A DNA stretch of 64,000 nt from Xanthomonas arboricola pv. populi (GTDB lineage: Bacteria; Pseudomonadota; Gammaproteobacteria; Xanthomonadales; Xanthomonadaceae). The DNA lies in the NCBI RefSeq assembly GCF_002939945.1, contig NZ_MDEB01000003.1, forward strand, positions 62,001 through 126,000, read 5' to 3'. Shown piece by piece: positions 47,848 to 56,399 of the stretch; positions within the stretch are counted from its first letter, which is position 1; each line of letters opens with the position of its first letter. The notes below the pieces were generated by a model, which was given only the letters and a program-made list of their open reading frames with translations, was not told the DNA's origin and made no database searches. A program made the position numbers and the translations under genes.

Positions 47848-48576
47848 ATGGGTAGAGGCCCCTCCATCGAAGGCCGCAAGAACGCCTCCGACGCCAAGCG
47901 CGGCAAGATGTTCACCAAGATCATTCGCGAGATCAGCGTCGCCGCGCGCGGCGGCGGTGGCGATCCGTCCAACAACCCGCGCCTGCGCGTGGCGGTGGAC
48001 AAGGGTCTGTCGGCGAACATGTCCAAGGACGTGATCGAGCGCGCCATCAAGAAAGCCACCGGCGAGCTGGAAGGCGTGGAATACGAGGAAGTGCGCTATG
48101 AGGGCTACGCCCCCGGCGGCGTGGCGGTGATCGTGGACTGCCTGACCGACAACCGCGTGCGCGCGGTGGCCGACGTGCGCCATGCCTTCAGCAAGTGCGG
48201 CGGCAACATGGGCACCGACGGCTCGGTGGCGTTCATGTTCAAGCGCCTGGGCGTGCTGAGCTTTGCCGCCGGCACCGACGAGGACACCCTCACCGACGCG
48301 GCGATCGAAGCCGGCGCCGACGACGTGGTGGTCTACCCGGAGGACGGCGCCATCGACGTGCTGACCGCCCCGGACGCCTTCGCCCAGGTCAAGCAGGCGC
48401 TGACCGCCGCCGGCCTGGAGCCGGAGCACGCCGAAATCACCTTCCGCGCCGAAAACGATATCGCCGTCGACGGCGACACCGCCGTGCAGGTCCGCAAGCT
48501 GCTCGACATGCTCGAGGACCTGGACGACGTCCAGGACGTCTATTCGAACGTCGACCAAGCGGCGCTCGGCGCGTAA
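47848..48576 (+). CDS. yebC: YebC/TACO1-family protein
   Basis: A 242-residue cytosolic protein of the YebC family, first annotated as a transcription regulator and more recently linked to translation. Family blocks: [59 protein letters not shown] and [18 protein letters not shown]. It is followed by ruvC, the common gammaproteobacterial order. The stop codon TAA forms part of the left arm of the GGGAATC element that fills the gap to ruvC. Confidence 0.95.
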   Translation: MGRGPSIEGRKNASDAKRGKMFTKIIREISVAARGGGGDPSNNPRLRVAVDKGLSANMSKDVIERAIKKATGELEGVEYEEVRYEGYAPGGVAVIVDCLTDNRVRAVADVRHAFSKCGGNMGTDGSVAFMFKRLGVLSFAAGTDEDTLTDAAIEAGADDVVVYPEDGAIDVLTAPDAFAQVKQALTAAGLEPEHAEITFRAENDIAVDGDTAVQVRKLLDMLEDLDDVQDVYSNVDQAALGA

Positions 48577-48703
48577 GCGCCGGGAATTGGGAATGGAGAT
48601 TCGGGAATCGAAACAGCCGCATCCCGCATTGCTCGGCAGCGTCGAGCACGCCAGGAGGCCGCGTCACCCATTCCCGATTCCCGACTCCCAATTCCCGGCG
48701 CTT
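48575..48703. repeat. GGGAATC palindromic element filling the yebC-ruvC gap
   Basis: A 129-base element bounded by a perfect 18-base inverted repeat: AAGCGCCGGGAATTGGGA (48575-48592) and its complement TCCCAATTCCCGGCGCTT (48686-48703). Inner copies of GGGAATC lie on both sides. It begins within the yebC stop codon and ends two bases before the ruvC ATG. Confidence 0.9.
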
Positions 48704-48705
48704 CG

Positions 48706-49230
48706 ATGACCCGCATCCTGGGCATCGATCCCGGCTCCCAGCGCACCGGGCTCGGCATCATCGACGTCGATGAAAGCGGTCGCAGCCGGCATGTCTATCA
48801 CGCGCCGCTGGTGCTGCTGGGCGAGGGCGACTTCGCCCAGCGGCTCAAGCGCCTGCTGCACGGGCTGGGCGAGGTGATCGAGACCTACCGGCCGCAGGAA
48901 GTGGCGATCGAGAAAGTATTCATGGGCAAGAGCGCCGATTCCGCGCTCAAGCTGGGCCACGCGCGCGGCGCGGCGATCTGCGCGGTGGTGCTGCGCGACC
49001 TGCCGGTACACGAGTACGCTGCCACCGAGATCAAGCTGGCGCTGGTCGGCAAGGGCGGGGCGGACAAGGTGCAGGTGCAGCACATGGTCGGCATCATGCT
49101 CAACCTGAAAGGCAAGCTGCAGGCCGACGCCGCCGACGCACTGGCGGTCGCCATCACTCACGCCCACGTGCGCGCCACCGCGCAGCGCCTTGGCGTCAAT
49201 ACCCAACAGGCCTGGAGCCGCAAAAGATGA
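48706..49230 (+). CDS. ruvC: Holliday junction endonuclease RuvC
   Basis: A 174-residue endonuclease that resolves Holliday junctions with Ruv[22 protein letters not shown] carries the first catalytic Asp, [20 protein letters not shown] a catalytic Glu, and [14 protein letters not shown] the last acidic residues. The start is inferred from the family; there is no clear ribosome-binding site because the repeat element runs up to it. Confidence 0.96.
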   Translation: MTRILGIDPGSQRTGLGIIDVDESGRSRHVYHAPLVLLGEGDFAQRLKRLLHGLGEVIETYRPQEVAIEKVFMGKSADSALKLGHARGAAICAVVLRDLPVHEYAATEIKLALVGKGGADKVQVQHMVGIMLNLKGKLQADAADALAVAITHAHVRATAQRLGVNTQQAWSRKR

Positions 49231-49334
49231 GAATCGGGATTCGGGATTCGGGAATCGGGAATTGCAAACGCAGAGTCCACGGCAGCGCGCGCTGTTGCGA
49301 TTCCCCATTCCCGATTCCCCATTCCCGGCACCGC
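49229..49334. repeat. GGGAATC palindromic element in the ruvC-ruvA gap
   Basis: Left copies (GAATCGGGATTCGGGATTCG and GGGAATCGGGAATTGC) face right copies (GCGATTCCCCATTCCCGATT, then CCCCATTCCC) across a 40-base centre. Imperfect arms, same family as the yebC-ruvC element. Confidence 0.85.
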
Positions 49335-49346
49335 CAAGGCGGTGCC
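49327..49346 (+). promoter_or_regulatory. Hairpin covering the ruvA ribosome-binding region
   Basis: GGCACCGCC-AA-GGCGGTGCC is a perfect 9-base stem ending two bases before the ruvA ATG. The only purine-rich stretch upstream (AAGGCGG) lies inside it, so it could limit ruvA translation. Confidence 0.55.
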
Positions 49347-49348
49347 CA

Positions 49349-49933
49349 ATGATCGGCCGCCTGCGCGGGCTGCTGGCCTACAAGCAGCCGCCGTGGCTGG
49401 TGATCGACGTGGGCGGGGTGGGCTACGAGCTGGAGGCGCCGATGAGCACCTTCTACGACCTGCCCGATGTCGGCCGCGACGTGATCCTGTTCACCCACTA
49501 CGCACAGAAGGAAGACAGCGTGTCGCTGTACGGATTCCTGCGCGAAGGCGAGCGCAGGCTGTTCCGCGACGTGCAGAAGGTCACCGGCATCGGCGCCAAG
49601 ATCGCGCTGGCGGTGCTGTCCGGGGTCAGCGTGGACGAGTTCGCCCGCCTGATCACCAGCGGCGACATCACCGCGCTCACCCGCATCCCCGGCATCGGCA
49701 AGAAGACCGCCGAGCGGATGGTGGTGGAGCTGCGCGACCGCGCCGCCGACTTCAGCAGCGGTGCGCCGATCACCGGCCAGCTCGGCCCGGATGCGGTGTC
49801 CGAAGCCACGGTGGCATTGCAGCAACTGGGTTACAAGCCGGCCGAGGCCGCACGCATGGCACGCGAGGCCGGGGCAGAAGGCGACGACGTCGCCACGGTC
49901 ATTCGCAAGGCCCTCCAGGCCGCGCTGCGTTAG
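49349..49933 (+). CDS. ruvA: Holliday junction DNA helicase subunit RuvA
   Basis: A 194-residue protein that binds four-way junctions and loads Ruv[21 protein letters not shown] is the family start. The two helix-hairpin-helix motifs are [15 protein letters not shown] and [18 protein letters not shown]. The C-terminal domain that contacts RuvB is present ([18 protein letters not shown]). Followed not by ruvB but by kup. Confidence 0.96.
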   Translation: MIGRLRGLLAYKQPPWLVIDVGGVGYELEAPMSTFYDLPDVGRDVILFTHYAQKEDSVSLYGFLREGERRLFRDVQKVTGIGAKIALAVLSGVSVDEFARLITSGDITALTRIPGIGKKTAERMVVELRDRAADFSSGAPITGQLGPDAVSEATVALQQLGYKPAEAARMAREAGAEGDDVATVIRKALQAALR

Positions 49934-49985
49934 GCCGCGCCGTCCTCCTCTCCTTCACGCCACTTGGCGATACCCTGCCCACTTC

Positions 49986-51893
49986 ATGTCCCAGACCCCC
50001 ACTTCCGCAGCTGGCCACGGCCACGCGCCTGCCAATAGCCACATGGCCTTGGTCATCGGCGCCATCGGCGTCGTCTTCGGCGATATCGGCACCAGTCCGC
50101 TGTACACCCTCAAGGAGGCGTTCTCGCCGCACTACGGGCTGACCAGCGATCACGACACCGTGCTGGGCGTGCTGTCGCTGGCGTTCTGGGCGCTGATGGT
50201 CACGGTGACGCTCAAGTACGTCACCATCATCATGCGCGCCGACAACGAGGGCGAGGGCGGCATCATGGCGCTGATGGCGCTGACCCAGCGCACCCTCAAG
50301 CAGGGCTCGCGCTCGGCGTACGTGGTCGGCATCCTCGGCATCTTCGGCGCCTCGCTGTTCTTCGGCGATGGCGTGATCACCCCGGCCATCTCGGTGATGG
50401 GCGCGGTGGAGGGCCTGGAAATCGCCGCGCCCAGCCTGCATCCCTTCATCGTGCCGATCACCGTGATCGTGCTGCTGGTGGTCTTCATGGTGCAGCGCTT
50501 CGGCACCGAAAAGGTCGGCAAGGTGTTCGGCCCGATCACCTGCCTGTGGTTCCTGTCGCTGGGAGCGATCGGTGCCTGGAACATCGTCGATGCGCCGGAA
50601 GTGATGAAGGCCTTCAACCCGTGGTGGGCGATCCGCTTCTTCATGGAACATGGCTGGCACGGGGTGTTCATTCTCGGCGCAGTGGTGCTGGCAGTGACCG
50701 GCGGCGAGGCGCTGTATGCGGACATGGGCCACTTCGGCGCCAAGCCGATCCGCCATGGCTGGTATTTCTTCGTCTTGCCGATGCTGCTGCTCAACTACCT
50801 GGGGCAGGGCGCGCTGGTGCTCAATCACCCCTCCGCACTGAAGAACCCGTTCTTCGAAGCGGTGCCGGGCTGGGCGCTGTATCCGATGATCATCCTGGCC
50901 ACGCTGGCGGCCGTGATTGCGTCGCAGGCGGTCATCACCGGCGCCTATTCGGTGGCCCGCCAGGCGATGCAGCTGGGTTACATCCCGCGCATGCTGATCA
51001 AGCACACCTCGCGTACCACCATCGGCCAGATCTACGTGCCCGGCATCAACTGGCTGCTGATGGTGATGGTGATCGCGCTGGTGCTGATCTTCCGCAGTTC
51101 GACCAACCTGGCGGTGGCCTACGGCATCTCGGTGTCGATGACGATGCTGATCGACACGCTGCTGCTGGCGCTGGTGGCGCGCTCGTTGTGGCCGCGCTGG
51201 CGCAACTGGGTGCTGCCGCTGTGCGTGGTGTTCTTCTTCATCGAGCTGGCCTTCGTCATCGCCAACGGCGCCAAGCTGCTGCAGGGCGCCTGGTTCCCGC
51301 TGGCGCTGGGCATCGTGGTGTTCACCCTGATGCGTACCTGGCGCCGCGGCCGCGCGTTGCTGCGCGAGGAAATCCGCAAGGACGGCATCCGCATCGACAG
51401 CTTCCTGCCGGGCCTGATGCTGGCCCCGCCGGCGCGCGTGCCGGGCATGGCGGTGTTCCTCACCGCCGACCCGATGGTGGTTCCGCATGCGCTGATGCAC
51501 AACCTCAAGCACAACAAGGTGCTGCACGAGCGCAACATCTTCCTCAACGTCGACACCTTGCCGATTCCGTATGCGCCGGCCGACAAGCGCCTGCAGATCG
51601 AATCGATCGGCGACGAGTTCTACCGCGTCTATGTGCGCTTCGGCTTCATGGAGACGCCGGACGTGCCGCTGGCGCTGATGCGCTCCTGCGACCAGGGAGG
51701 CATCCATTTCGACCCGATGGACACCACCTTCTTCGCCAGCCGCGAGACCATCGTGGCCAGCGCCAACCGCGGCATGCCGATCTGGCGCGACAAGCTGTTC
51801 GCGCTGATGCATCGCAACGCCGCCCCGGCCACCGGCTTCTTCCGCATCCCCGGCAACCGCCTGGTCGAGCTGGGCGCGCAGGTCGAGATCTGA
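49986..51893 (+). CDS. kup: Low-affinity potassium uptake protein Kup
   Basis: A 635-residue inner-membrane K+ importer, full family length, with about 12 membrane segments and a hydrophilic C-terminal domain. [20 protein letters not shown] is the family signature, and [20 protein letters not shown] follows. ATG 49986 gives a short hydrophilic N-terminus as expected; upstream in-frame codons lie in ruvA. It interrupts the ruvA-ruvB order. A GGCCGCGAC-AGC-GTCGCGGCC hairpin (51894-51914) starts right after its stop. Confidence 0.95.
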   Translation: MSQTPTSAAGHGHAPANSHMALVIGAIGVVFGDIGTSPLYTLKEAFSPHYGLTSDHDTVLGVLSLAFWALMVTVTLKYVTIIMRADNEGEGGIMALMALTQRTLKQGSRSAYVVGILGIFGASLFFGDGVITPAISVMGAVEGLEIAAPSLHPFIVPITVIVLLVVFMVQRFGTEKVGKVFGPITCLWFLSLGAIGAWNIVDAPEVMKAFNPWWAIRFFMEHGWHGVFILGAVVLAVTGGEALYADMGHFGAKPIRHGWYFFVLPMLLLNYLGQGALVLNHPSALKNPFFEAVPGWALYPMIILATLAAVIASQAVITGAYSVARQAMQLGYIPRMLIKHTSRTTIGQIYVPGINWLLMVMVIALVLIFRSSTNLAVAYGISVSMTMLIDTLLLALVARSLWPRWRNWVLPLCVVFFFIELAFVIANGAKLLQGAWFPLALGIVVFTLMRTWRRGRALLREEIRKDGIRIDSFLPGLMLAPPARVPGMAVFLTADPMVVPHALMHNLKHNKVLHERNIFLNVDTLPIPYAPADKRLQIESIGDEFYRVYVRFGFMETPDVPLALMRSCDQGGIHFDPMDTTFFASRETIVASANRGMPIWRDKLFALMHRNAAPATGFFRIPGNRLVELGAQVEI

Positions 51894-51914
51894 GGCCGCG
51901 ACAGCGTCGCGGCC
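51894..51914 (+). terminator. Hairpin directly after kup
   Basis: A perfect 9-base stem with a 3-base loop beginning at the base after the kup TGA. Followed by TTGGGAATC, not a T-run; may end or protect the transcript. Confidence 0.45.
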
Positions 51915-52067
51915 TTGGGAATCGGGAGACGGGAATGGGGAATAGGAAAAGCAACGGACTGCGCCAGCCCGAGACACCCGGCGGCGGCTGAAAAGGGCAC
52001 CAGCCGTGCCGGTAACCGCTACTATTGTCCGCTCGATTCCCCATTCTCGATTCCCCATTCCCGGCTT
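51915..52067. repeat. GGGAATC element pair in the kup-ruvB gap
   Basis: Left part TTGGGAATCGGGAGACGGGA (51915 onward, ending with GGGGAATAGG) and right part GATTCCCCATTCTCGATTCC (52035 onward, ending CATTCCCGGCTT) are inverted relative to each other across an 85-base centre. It reaches to within five bases of the ruvB ATG. Confidence 0.85.
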
Positions 52068-52071
52068 TTCA

Positions 52072-53106
52072 ATGGACCGCATCATCGCCAGCAGTGCCAC
52101 CCGCGAAGACGATGCCGCCGATGCGAGCATCCGTCCCAAGCGCCTGGCCGACTACCTCGGCCAGCAGCCGGTGCGCGAGCAGATGGATATCTATATCCAG
52201 GCGGCCAAGGCGCGCGGCGAGGCGATGGATCATGTGCTGATCTTTGGCCCGCCCGGCCTGGGCAAGACCACGCTCAGTCACGTCATCGCCAACGAGCTGG
52301 GCGTGAACCTGCGCTCGACCTCCGGCCCGGTGATCGAAAAGGCCGGCGATCTGGCCGCGCTGCTGACCAATCTGCAGCCGCACGATGTGCTGTTCATCGA
52401 CGAGATCCATCGCCTCTCGCCGGTGGTGGAAGAAGTGCTGTATCCGGCGATGGAAGATTTCCAGATCGACATCATGATCGGCGACGGCCCGGCCGCGCGC
52501 TCGATCAAGATCGACCTGCCGCCGTTCACCCTGATTGGCGCCACCACCCGCGCCGGCCTGCTGACCGCGCCCCTGCGCGACCGCTTCGGCATCGTGCAGC
52601 GGCTGGAGTTCTATTCGCCGCAGGAACTGACCCGCATCGTGATCCGCTCGGCGGCGATCCTGGGCATCGACTGCACGCCCGAGGGCGCGGCCGAGATCGC
52701 ACGCCGCGCGCGCGGCACTCCGCGTATCGCCAATCGGCTGCTGCGGCGGGTGCGCGATTTTGCTCAGGTCAAGGCGGCGGGGCATATCGATCTGCCGGTG
52801 GCGCAGGCGGCGATGCAAATGCTCAAGGTCGACCCGGAAGGCTTCGACGAGCTCGACCGCCGCATGCTGCGCACCATCGTCGATCATTTCGACGGCGGTC
52901 CGGTCGGGGTGGAGTCGCTGGCCGCTTCGCTGTCGGAAGAGCGCGGTACGCTGGAAGACGTGATCGAGCCCTACCTGATCCAGCAGGGCTTTTTGATCCG
53001 CACCGCGCGCGGCCGCATGGTCACCACCAAGGCCTATCTGCACCTGGGCCTGAAGCCGCCGCGCGACCGCTCTCCGGGCATCGGCGAGCCGGGAGACCTG
53101 TTCTGA
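52072..53106 (+). CDS. ruvB: Holliday junction branch-migration ATPase RuvB
   Basis: A 344-residue AAA+ motor. [20 protein letters not shown], Walker [11 protein letters not shown], Walker [11 protein letters not shown], sensor I GATTRAG and arginine finger LRDRFG are all present, then the winged-helix C-terminus. ATG 52072 begins [14 protein letters not shown], the family start. Works with RuvA and RuvC encoded upstream beyond kup. Confidence 0.96.
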   Translation: MDRIIASSATREDDAADASIRPKRLADYLGQQPVREQMDIYIQAAKARGEAMDHVLIFGPPGLGKTTLSHVIANELGVNLRSTSGPVIEKAGDLAALLTNLQPHDVLFIDEIHRLSPVVEEVLYPAMEDFQIDIMIGDGPAARSIKIDLPPFTLIGATTRAGLLTAPLRDRFGIVQRLEFYSPQELTRIVIRSAAILGIDCTPEGAAEIARRARGTPRIANRLLRRVRDFAQVKAAGHIDLPVAQAAMQMLKVDPEGFDELDRRMLRTIVDHFDGGPVGVESLAASLSEERGTLEDVIEPYLIQQGFLIRTARGRMVTTKAYLHLGLKPPRDRSPGIGEPGDLF

Positions 53107-53158
53107 TGACGCTCCGTTCGTCGCTCGCCCGGGCCGTCTCGACCAACAATCCTTGCAC

Positions 53159-53617
53159 ATGACCGCCGACTCCCGACTCCCGATTCCCCAATCCCCGCCT
53201 GTATTCAGTTGGCCGACACGCGTGTACTGGGAAGATACCGACGCCGGGGGCGTGGTCTACCACGCGCGCTACGTCGCTTTCATGGAACGCGCGCGCACGG
53301 AGTGGATGCGCGCACTCGGTTACGGGCAGGAACGCATGCGCCAGCATCACGATCTGGTGTTCGCGGTCCGCTCGATGCAACTGGATTTCCTCAAGCCGGC
53401 CCGGCTCGACGACGCGCTGTCAGTGTCGGCGGTATTGCTGCGATGCAAACGGGCCAGCCTGCTGTTTGCGCAGTCGGTACGTCGCGAGGGCGAAGTGCTG
53501 CTGACCGCCGAGGTGCGCATTGCCGCACTCGGCACCAGCGACTTCCGCCCACGCGGAATGGACGATGCGCTGTATGACGTGTTGAAAGCTCTAGAAACTC
53601 CAGAATCCGATTACTGA
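53159..53617 (+). CDS. ybgC: Acyl-CoA thioesterase YbgC (Tol-Pal associated)
   Basis: A 152-residue hotdog-fold thioesterase. RVYWEDTDAGGVVYHARYVA contains the catalytic Asp in the usual context. Normally the first gene of the tol-pal cluster, as here. Compared with E. coli YbgC the N-terminus is about ten residues longer, and these (DSRLPIPQSP) are encoded by a GGGAATC-type repeat (53168-53197) read on its other strand. No other credible start lies between this ATG and the conserved core. Confidence 0.92.
   Translation: MTADSRLPIPQSPPVFSWPTRVYWEDTDAGGVVYHARYVAFMERARTEWMRALGYGQERMRQHHDLVFAVRSMQLDFLKPARLDDALSVSAVLLRCKRASLLFAQSVRREGEVLLTAEVRIAALGTSDFRPRGMDDALYDVLKALETPESDY
53168..53197. repeat. 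GGGAATC-type repeat at the start of ybgC
   Basis: GACTCCCGACTCCCGATTCC, then CCAATCCCCG, in the same orientation as the right arms of the ruv-region elements. It overlaps the first codons of ybgC. Confidence 0.8.
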
Positions 53618-53628
53618 GGAACAAACGG

Positions 53629-54408
53629 ATGTCGATTGCATTGCTCCTGGCCCTGCAGGACACGGTAGTGGAAGCACTACCGCAGGACGTTGCCGCCGCT
53701 GCGGCACAGACCGCCAGCGTGGCGCACAACAGCAGCATCAACTATGTCGATCTGATCCTGCGGGCGAGTATCCCGGTCAAGATCATCGTGTTGCTGCTGC
53801 TGATCGGCTCGTTTATCAGCTGGGTGATCATTTTTCGCAAGGCGCGCGCGTTCAAGCAGGCCAACCGCGAGGCGGACGAGTTCGAAAACCGCTTCTGGTC
53901 CGGCGCCGATCTGGCCAAGCTCTACGCGTCGGCCACCGACCGCAACCGCACCGTCGGCGGTCTGGAGTCAATGTTCGAGAGCGGCTTCCGCGAGTTCTCG
54001 CGCCTGCGCGACCGCCGCCGGCTGGATGGGCGGGTGCAACTGGAAGGCGCACAGCGCGCCATGCGCACCGCCTTCACCCGCGAAGTCGACCAGCTCGAGC
54101 GCAATCTCGAGCTGCTGGCCAACATCGGCTCCACCGCGCCGTATGTCGGCCTGGTCGGCACCGTGTTCGGCATCATGGTGACCATGCACGACATGGTCAG
54201 CAGTGGCGAGCAGGCTGGTATCGCTGCCGTGGCGCCAGGTATTTCCGAAGCCCTGTTCGCCACCGCCATCGGTCTGTTCGTGGCGATTCCCGCCGTGTGG
54301 GCCTACAACCGCTTCACCACCCGCGTGGAACGGCTGTCGGTGCGCTACGAGACCTTCGCCGACGAGTTCAGCTCGATCCTGCAGCGCCAGGCCGGCGCGG
54401 ACGAGTGA
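53629..54408 (+). CDS. tolQ: Tol-Pal system proton-channel subunit TolQ
   Basis: A 259-residue inner-membrane protein with three membrane segments: IPVKIIVLLLLIGSFISWVI near the N-terminus and two in the C-terminal half (APYVGLVGTVFGIMVTMHDM and EALFATAIGLFVAIPAVWAY). It forms the proton-driven motor with TolR for envelope constriction. GAGGA lies upstream of ATG 53629. Unusually, 235 bases separate it from tolR. Confidence 0.96.
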   Translation: MSIALLLALQDTVVEALPQDVAAAAAQTASVAHNSSINYVDLILRASIPVKIIVLLLLIGSFISWVIIFRKARAFKQANREADEFENRFWSGADLAKLYASATDRNRTVGGLESMFESGFREFSRLRDRRRLDGRVQLEGAQRAMRTAFTREVDQLERNLELLANIGSTAPYVGLVGTVFGIMVTMHDMVSSGEQAGIAAVAPGISEALFATAIGLFVAIPAVWAYNRFTTRVERLSVRYETFADEFSSILQRQAGADE

Positions 54409-54643
54409 TGCGCGTGCCCTGTGCCAGCTGGCAGGCAGGCGGGTCGCTCGCCGTGGCCCGCGCATCACGGTGCGCGGGCGTGGCAGGTGCGGCGTTCGCT
54501 CGTGCCCGTTTCGCGCGGCGCAAGGCTCGGACAGGCCAGCCACTCGCGACAGCTCGCACATACGTGTGCGAGGGATTGGATGGGCGAGTCCCTCGCAAGA
54601 GCCCGCACATCCATGTGCGGGGGATCAATAGGAACGTTCCGCG
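54409..54643. repeat. tolQ-tolR spacer with two palindromes
   Basis: Two short hairpins: CTCGCACA-TACG-TGTGCGAG (about 54554-54573) and CCCGCACAT-CC-ATGTGCGGG (about 54601-54620). They share a GCACA...TGTGC core, suggesting repeats of one type. No gene was recognised. In most relatives tolQ and tolR are nearly adjacent. Confidence 0.7.
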
Positions 54644-55093
54644 ATGATTTCCGGTATTTCCCGCCGTAAGAAGCGCAAGCTCAAATCCGACATCAATGTC
54701 GTGCCGTACATCGACGTGATGCTGGTGCTGCTGATCATCTTCATGGTGACCGCACCGCTGCTGACCCTGAGCACCGACGTCAACCTGCCGAGCTCCCGCG
54801 CCAAGGCGCTGGAGAGCAAGCAGGATCCGGTCGTGGTGGTGGTCGCCGCCGACGGCCAGCTCGCATTGCAGCTGCCCAAGGGTAAGCCGCAGGCAATGGA
54901 CGTGGCTGCGCTGCAGGCGCAACTGGCTGCCATCGTGGCGCAGGACAAGGAAGCGCGCGTGGTCGTGGCCGGCGACCGTGCCGCACCCTATCAAAAGATC
55001 ATGGACGCCATCGACGTACTCAAGCAGGCCAAGGTCGAGAAGGTCGGCCTGATCTCCGACTCCGGCGGCACTGCAGGCAGCGATGCACGCTGA
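54644..55093 (+). CDS. tolR: Tol-Pal system subunit TolR
   Basis: A 149-residue ExbD/TolR protein with one membrane helix, VPYIDVMLVLLIIFMVTAPL, carrying the essential aspartate, followed by the periplasmic domain. SDINVVPYIDVMLVLL is the family signature. Its end overlaps the tolA start by 11 bases. Confidence 0.95.
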   Translation: MISGISRRKKRKLKSDINVVPYIDVMLVLLIIFMVTAPLLTLSTDVNLPSSRAKALESKQDPVVVVVAADGQLALQLPKGKPQAMDVAALQAQLAAIVAQDKEARVVVAGDRAAPYQKIMDAIDVLKQAKVEKVGLISDSGGTAGSDAR

Positions 55094-56120
55094 CGCACTC
55101 TCCCCCCAGACGGCGCGCGAGGATGGTTGGCTGCGGCCGGTCGTGCTGGCCCTGGTCGTGCACGTGCTGGTCGCGCTGGTGTTCATCGCCGGCTGGTTGT
55201 GGTCGCCCGAACGCTCGGTCGAGCCTGCAGCGGGCGATCCCAGCATGGAAGCCTCGCTGGACGTGTCCGCGGCTGAAGCACGGGTCGCGCGCCAGGCACT
55301 GAAGGCCACGCCGGTGGAAGCGCCGCCACCGCCGGCGCCGCTGCCCGAGCCCGCGCCGGAAGATACCGTTCCGCCGCCGCAGCCGATTCCCGAGCCGCGT
55401 CCGCAGGATGCGCCCACGCCGCAGCAGGCGCAGGCGCAGGAGCGCGTCGCGCAGCCGGACAAGGTCGACCAGGACCGCGTCGACGCGCTGGCGCTGTCGG
55501 CGGAAAAGGCCAAGCAGGAACAGGAGGCCAAGCGCCGTCAGGAGCAGATCGACCTGACCGAGCGCAAGCGCCAGGAAGAGGCCGAGCAGAAACTGCGCCT
55601 GGCCAAGCAGCAGGAAGAAGCCGACGCCAAGAAGAAGCAGGCCGCAGCGCAACAGGCTGCCGCCGATGCCGAGCGCGAGAAGAAGATCGCAGACATCCGC
55701 CGCCAGCGCGAGCAGGCCACCAAGGAAGCCGCGCTGGCCGAGCAGAAGTTGCGCCAGGTCGCCGCCGCGCGTGCGCAGCAGGCCTCGTCGGCTGCCGCCG
55801 CCACTGCGCAACCGACCGCAGGGCAGGGTGGAACCAATACCGATCTGTCGGCCAAGTACGCCGCGGCGATCCAGCAGAAGGTGCTGGCGCAGTGGGTGCG
55901 CCCGCCGTCGGTGCCGCCAGGTCAGAAGTGCAGCATCAACATCCGCCAGTTGCCGGGTGGCACCGTGATGGAAGCCAAGGTGGCGCCGGGTTGCCCCTAC
56001 GACGAGGCCGGCCAGCGCTCGATCGAGGCCGCGGTGCTGAGTGCGCAGCCATTGCCGTATCGTGGGTTCGAGTCGGTGTTCCAGCGCAACCTGACGTTTG
56101 TGTTCACCCCGCAGGACTAG
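55083..56120 (+). CDS. tolA: Tol-Pal system subunit TolA
   Basis: A 345-residue protein with an N-terminal membrane anchor (LRPVVLALVVHVLVALVFIA), a Pro-rich region, a long helical Ala/Lys/Glu/Gln-rich stalk (about residues 130-250) and the C-terminal TolA domain (YAAAIQQKVLAQWVRPPSVP to NLTFVFTP). It spans the periplasm and links TolQR to Pal/TolB. Overlaps tolR, so translation is probably coupled. Confidence 0.94.
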   Translation: MHADALSPQTAREDGWLRPVVLALVVHVLVALVFIAGWLWSPERSVEPAAGDPSMEASLDVSAAEARVARQALKATPVEAPPPPAPLPEPAPEDTVPPPQPIPEPRPQDAPTPQQAQAQERVAQPDKVDQDRVDALALSAEKAKQEQEAKRRQEQIDLTERKRQEEAEQKLRLAKQQEEADAKKKQAAAQQAAADAEREKKIADIRRQREQATKEAALAEQKLRQVAAARAQQASSAAAATAQPTAGQGGTNTDLSAKYAAAIQQKVLAQWVRPPSVPPGQKCSINIRQLPGGTVMEAKVAPGCPYDEAGQRSIEAAVLSAQPLPYRGFESVFQRNLTFVFTPQD

Positions 56121-56399
56121 CGATTCCCAGGTCCCGGGTGGTCGGGGTGCGGCAGCATGACCTGCGCTGCGCCTGGGCTGGGGTGCGGGTTTGCGGGTAG
56201 TGGCAGACTGTCTGGCGCAGGTTTGCCGGGTGGTCGATGTTGCGCACCACCGCACGCATGCTCGCTCGTTTGCATCGACGCAATTGCCTGATGGTCGACC
56301 ACTCGCTCCATTTTCACGCTGTTTCGTTCACGATTGCGAGTATGTTCACTCGCTGATTGGTATCCCTTGCACACTTTTCCTGCCATATCCGAGCCGTCC
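56121..56399 (+). other. tolA-tolB spacer
   Basis: No gene. The 3' part is AT-richer than the surroundings (for example CATTTTCACGCTGTTTCG), so tolB-pal-cpoB may have its own promoter, but no clear -35/-10 pair was chosen. Confidence 0.4.

Noticed and set aside
49899-52139. 746-codon open frame antisense to kup
   Set aside because: His/Gln/Arg-rich shadow translation of a membrane-protein gene.
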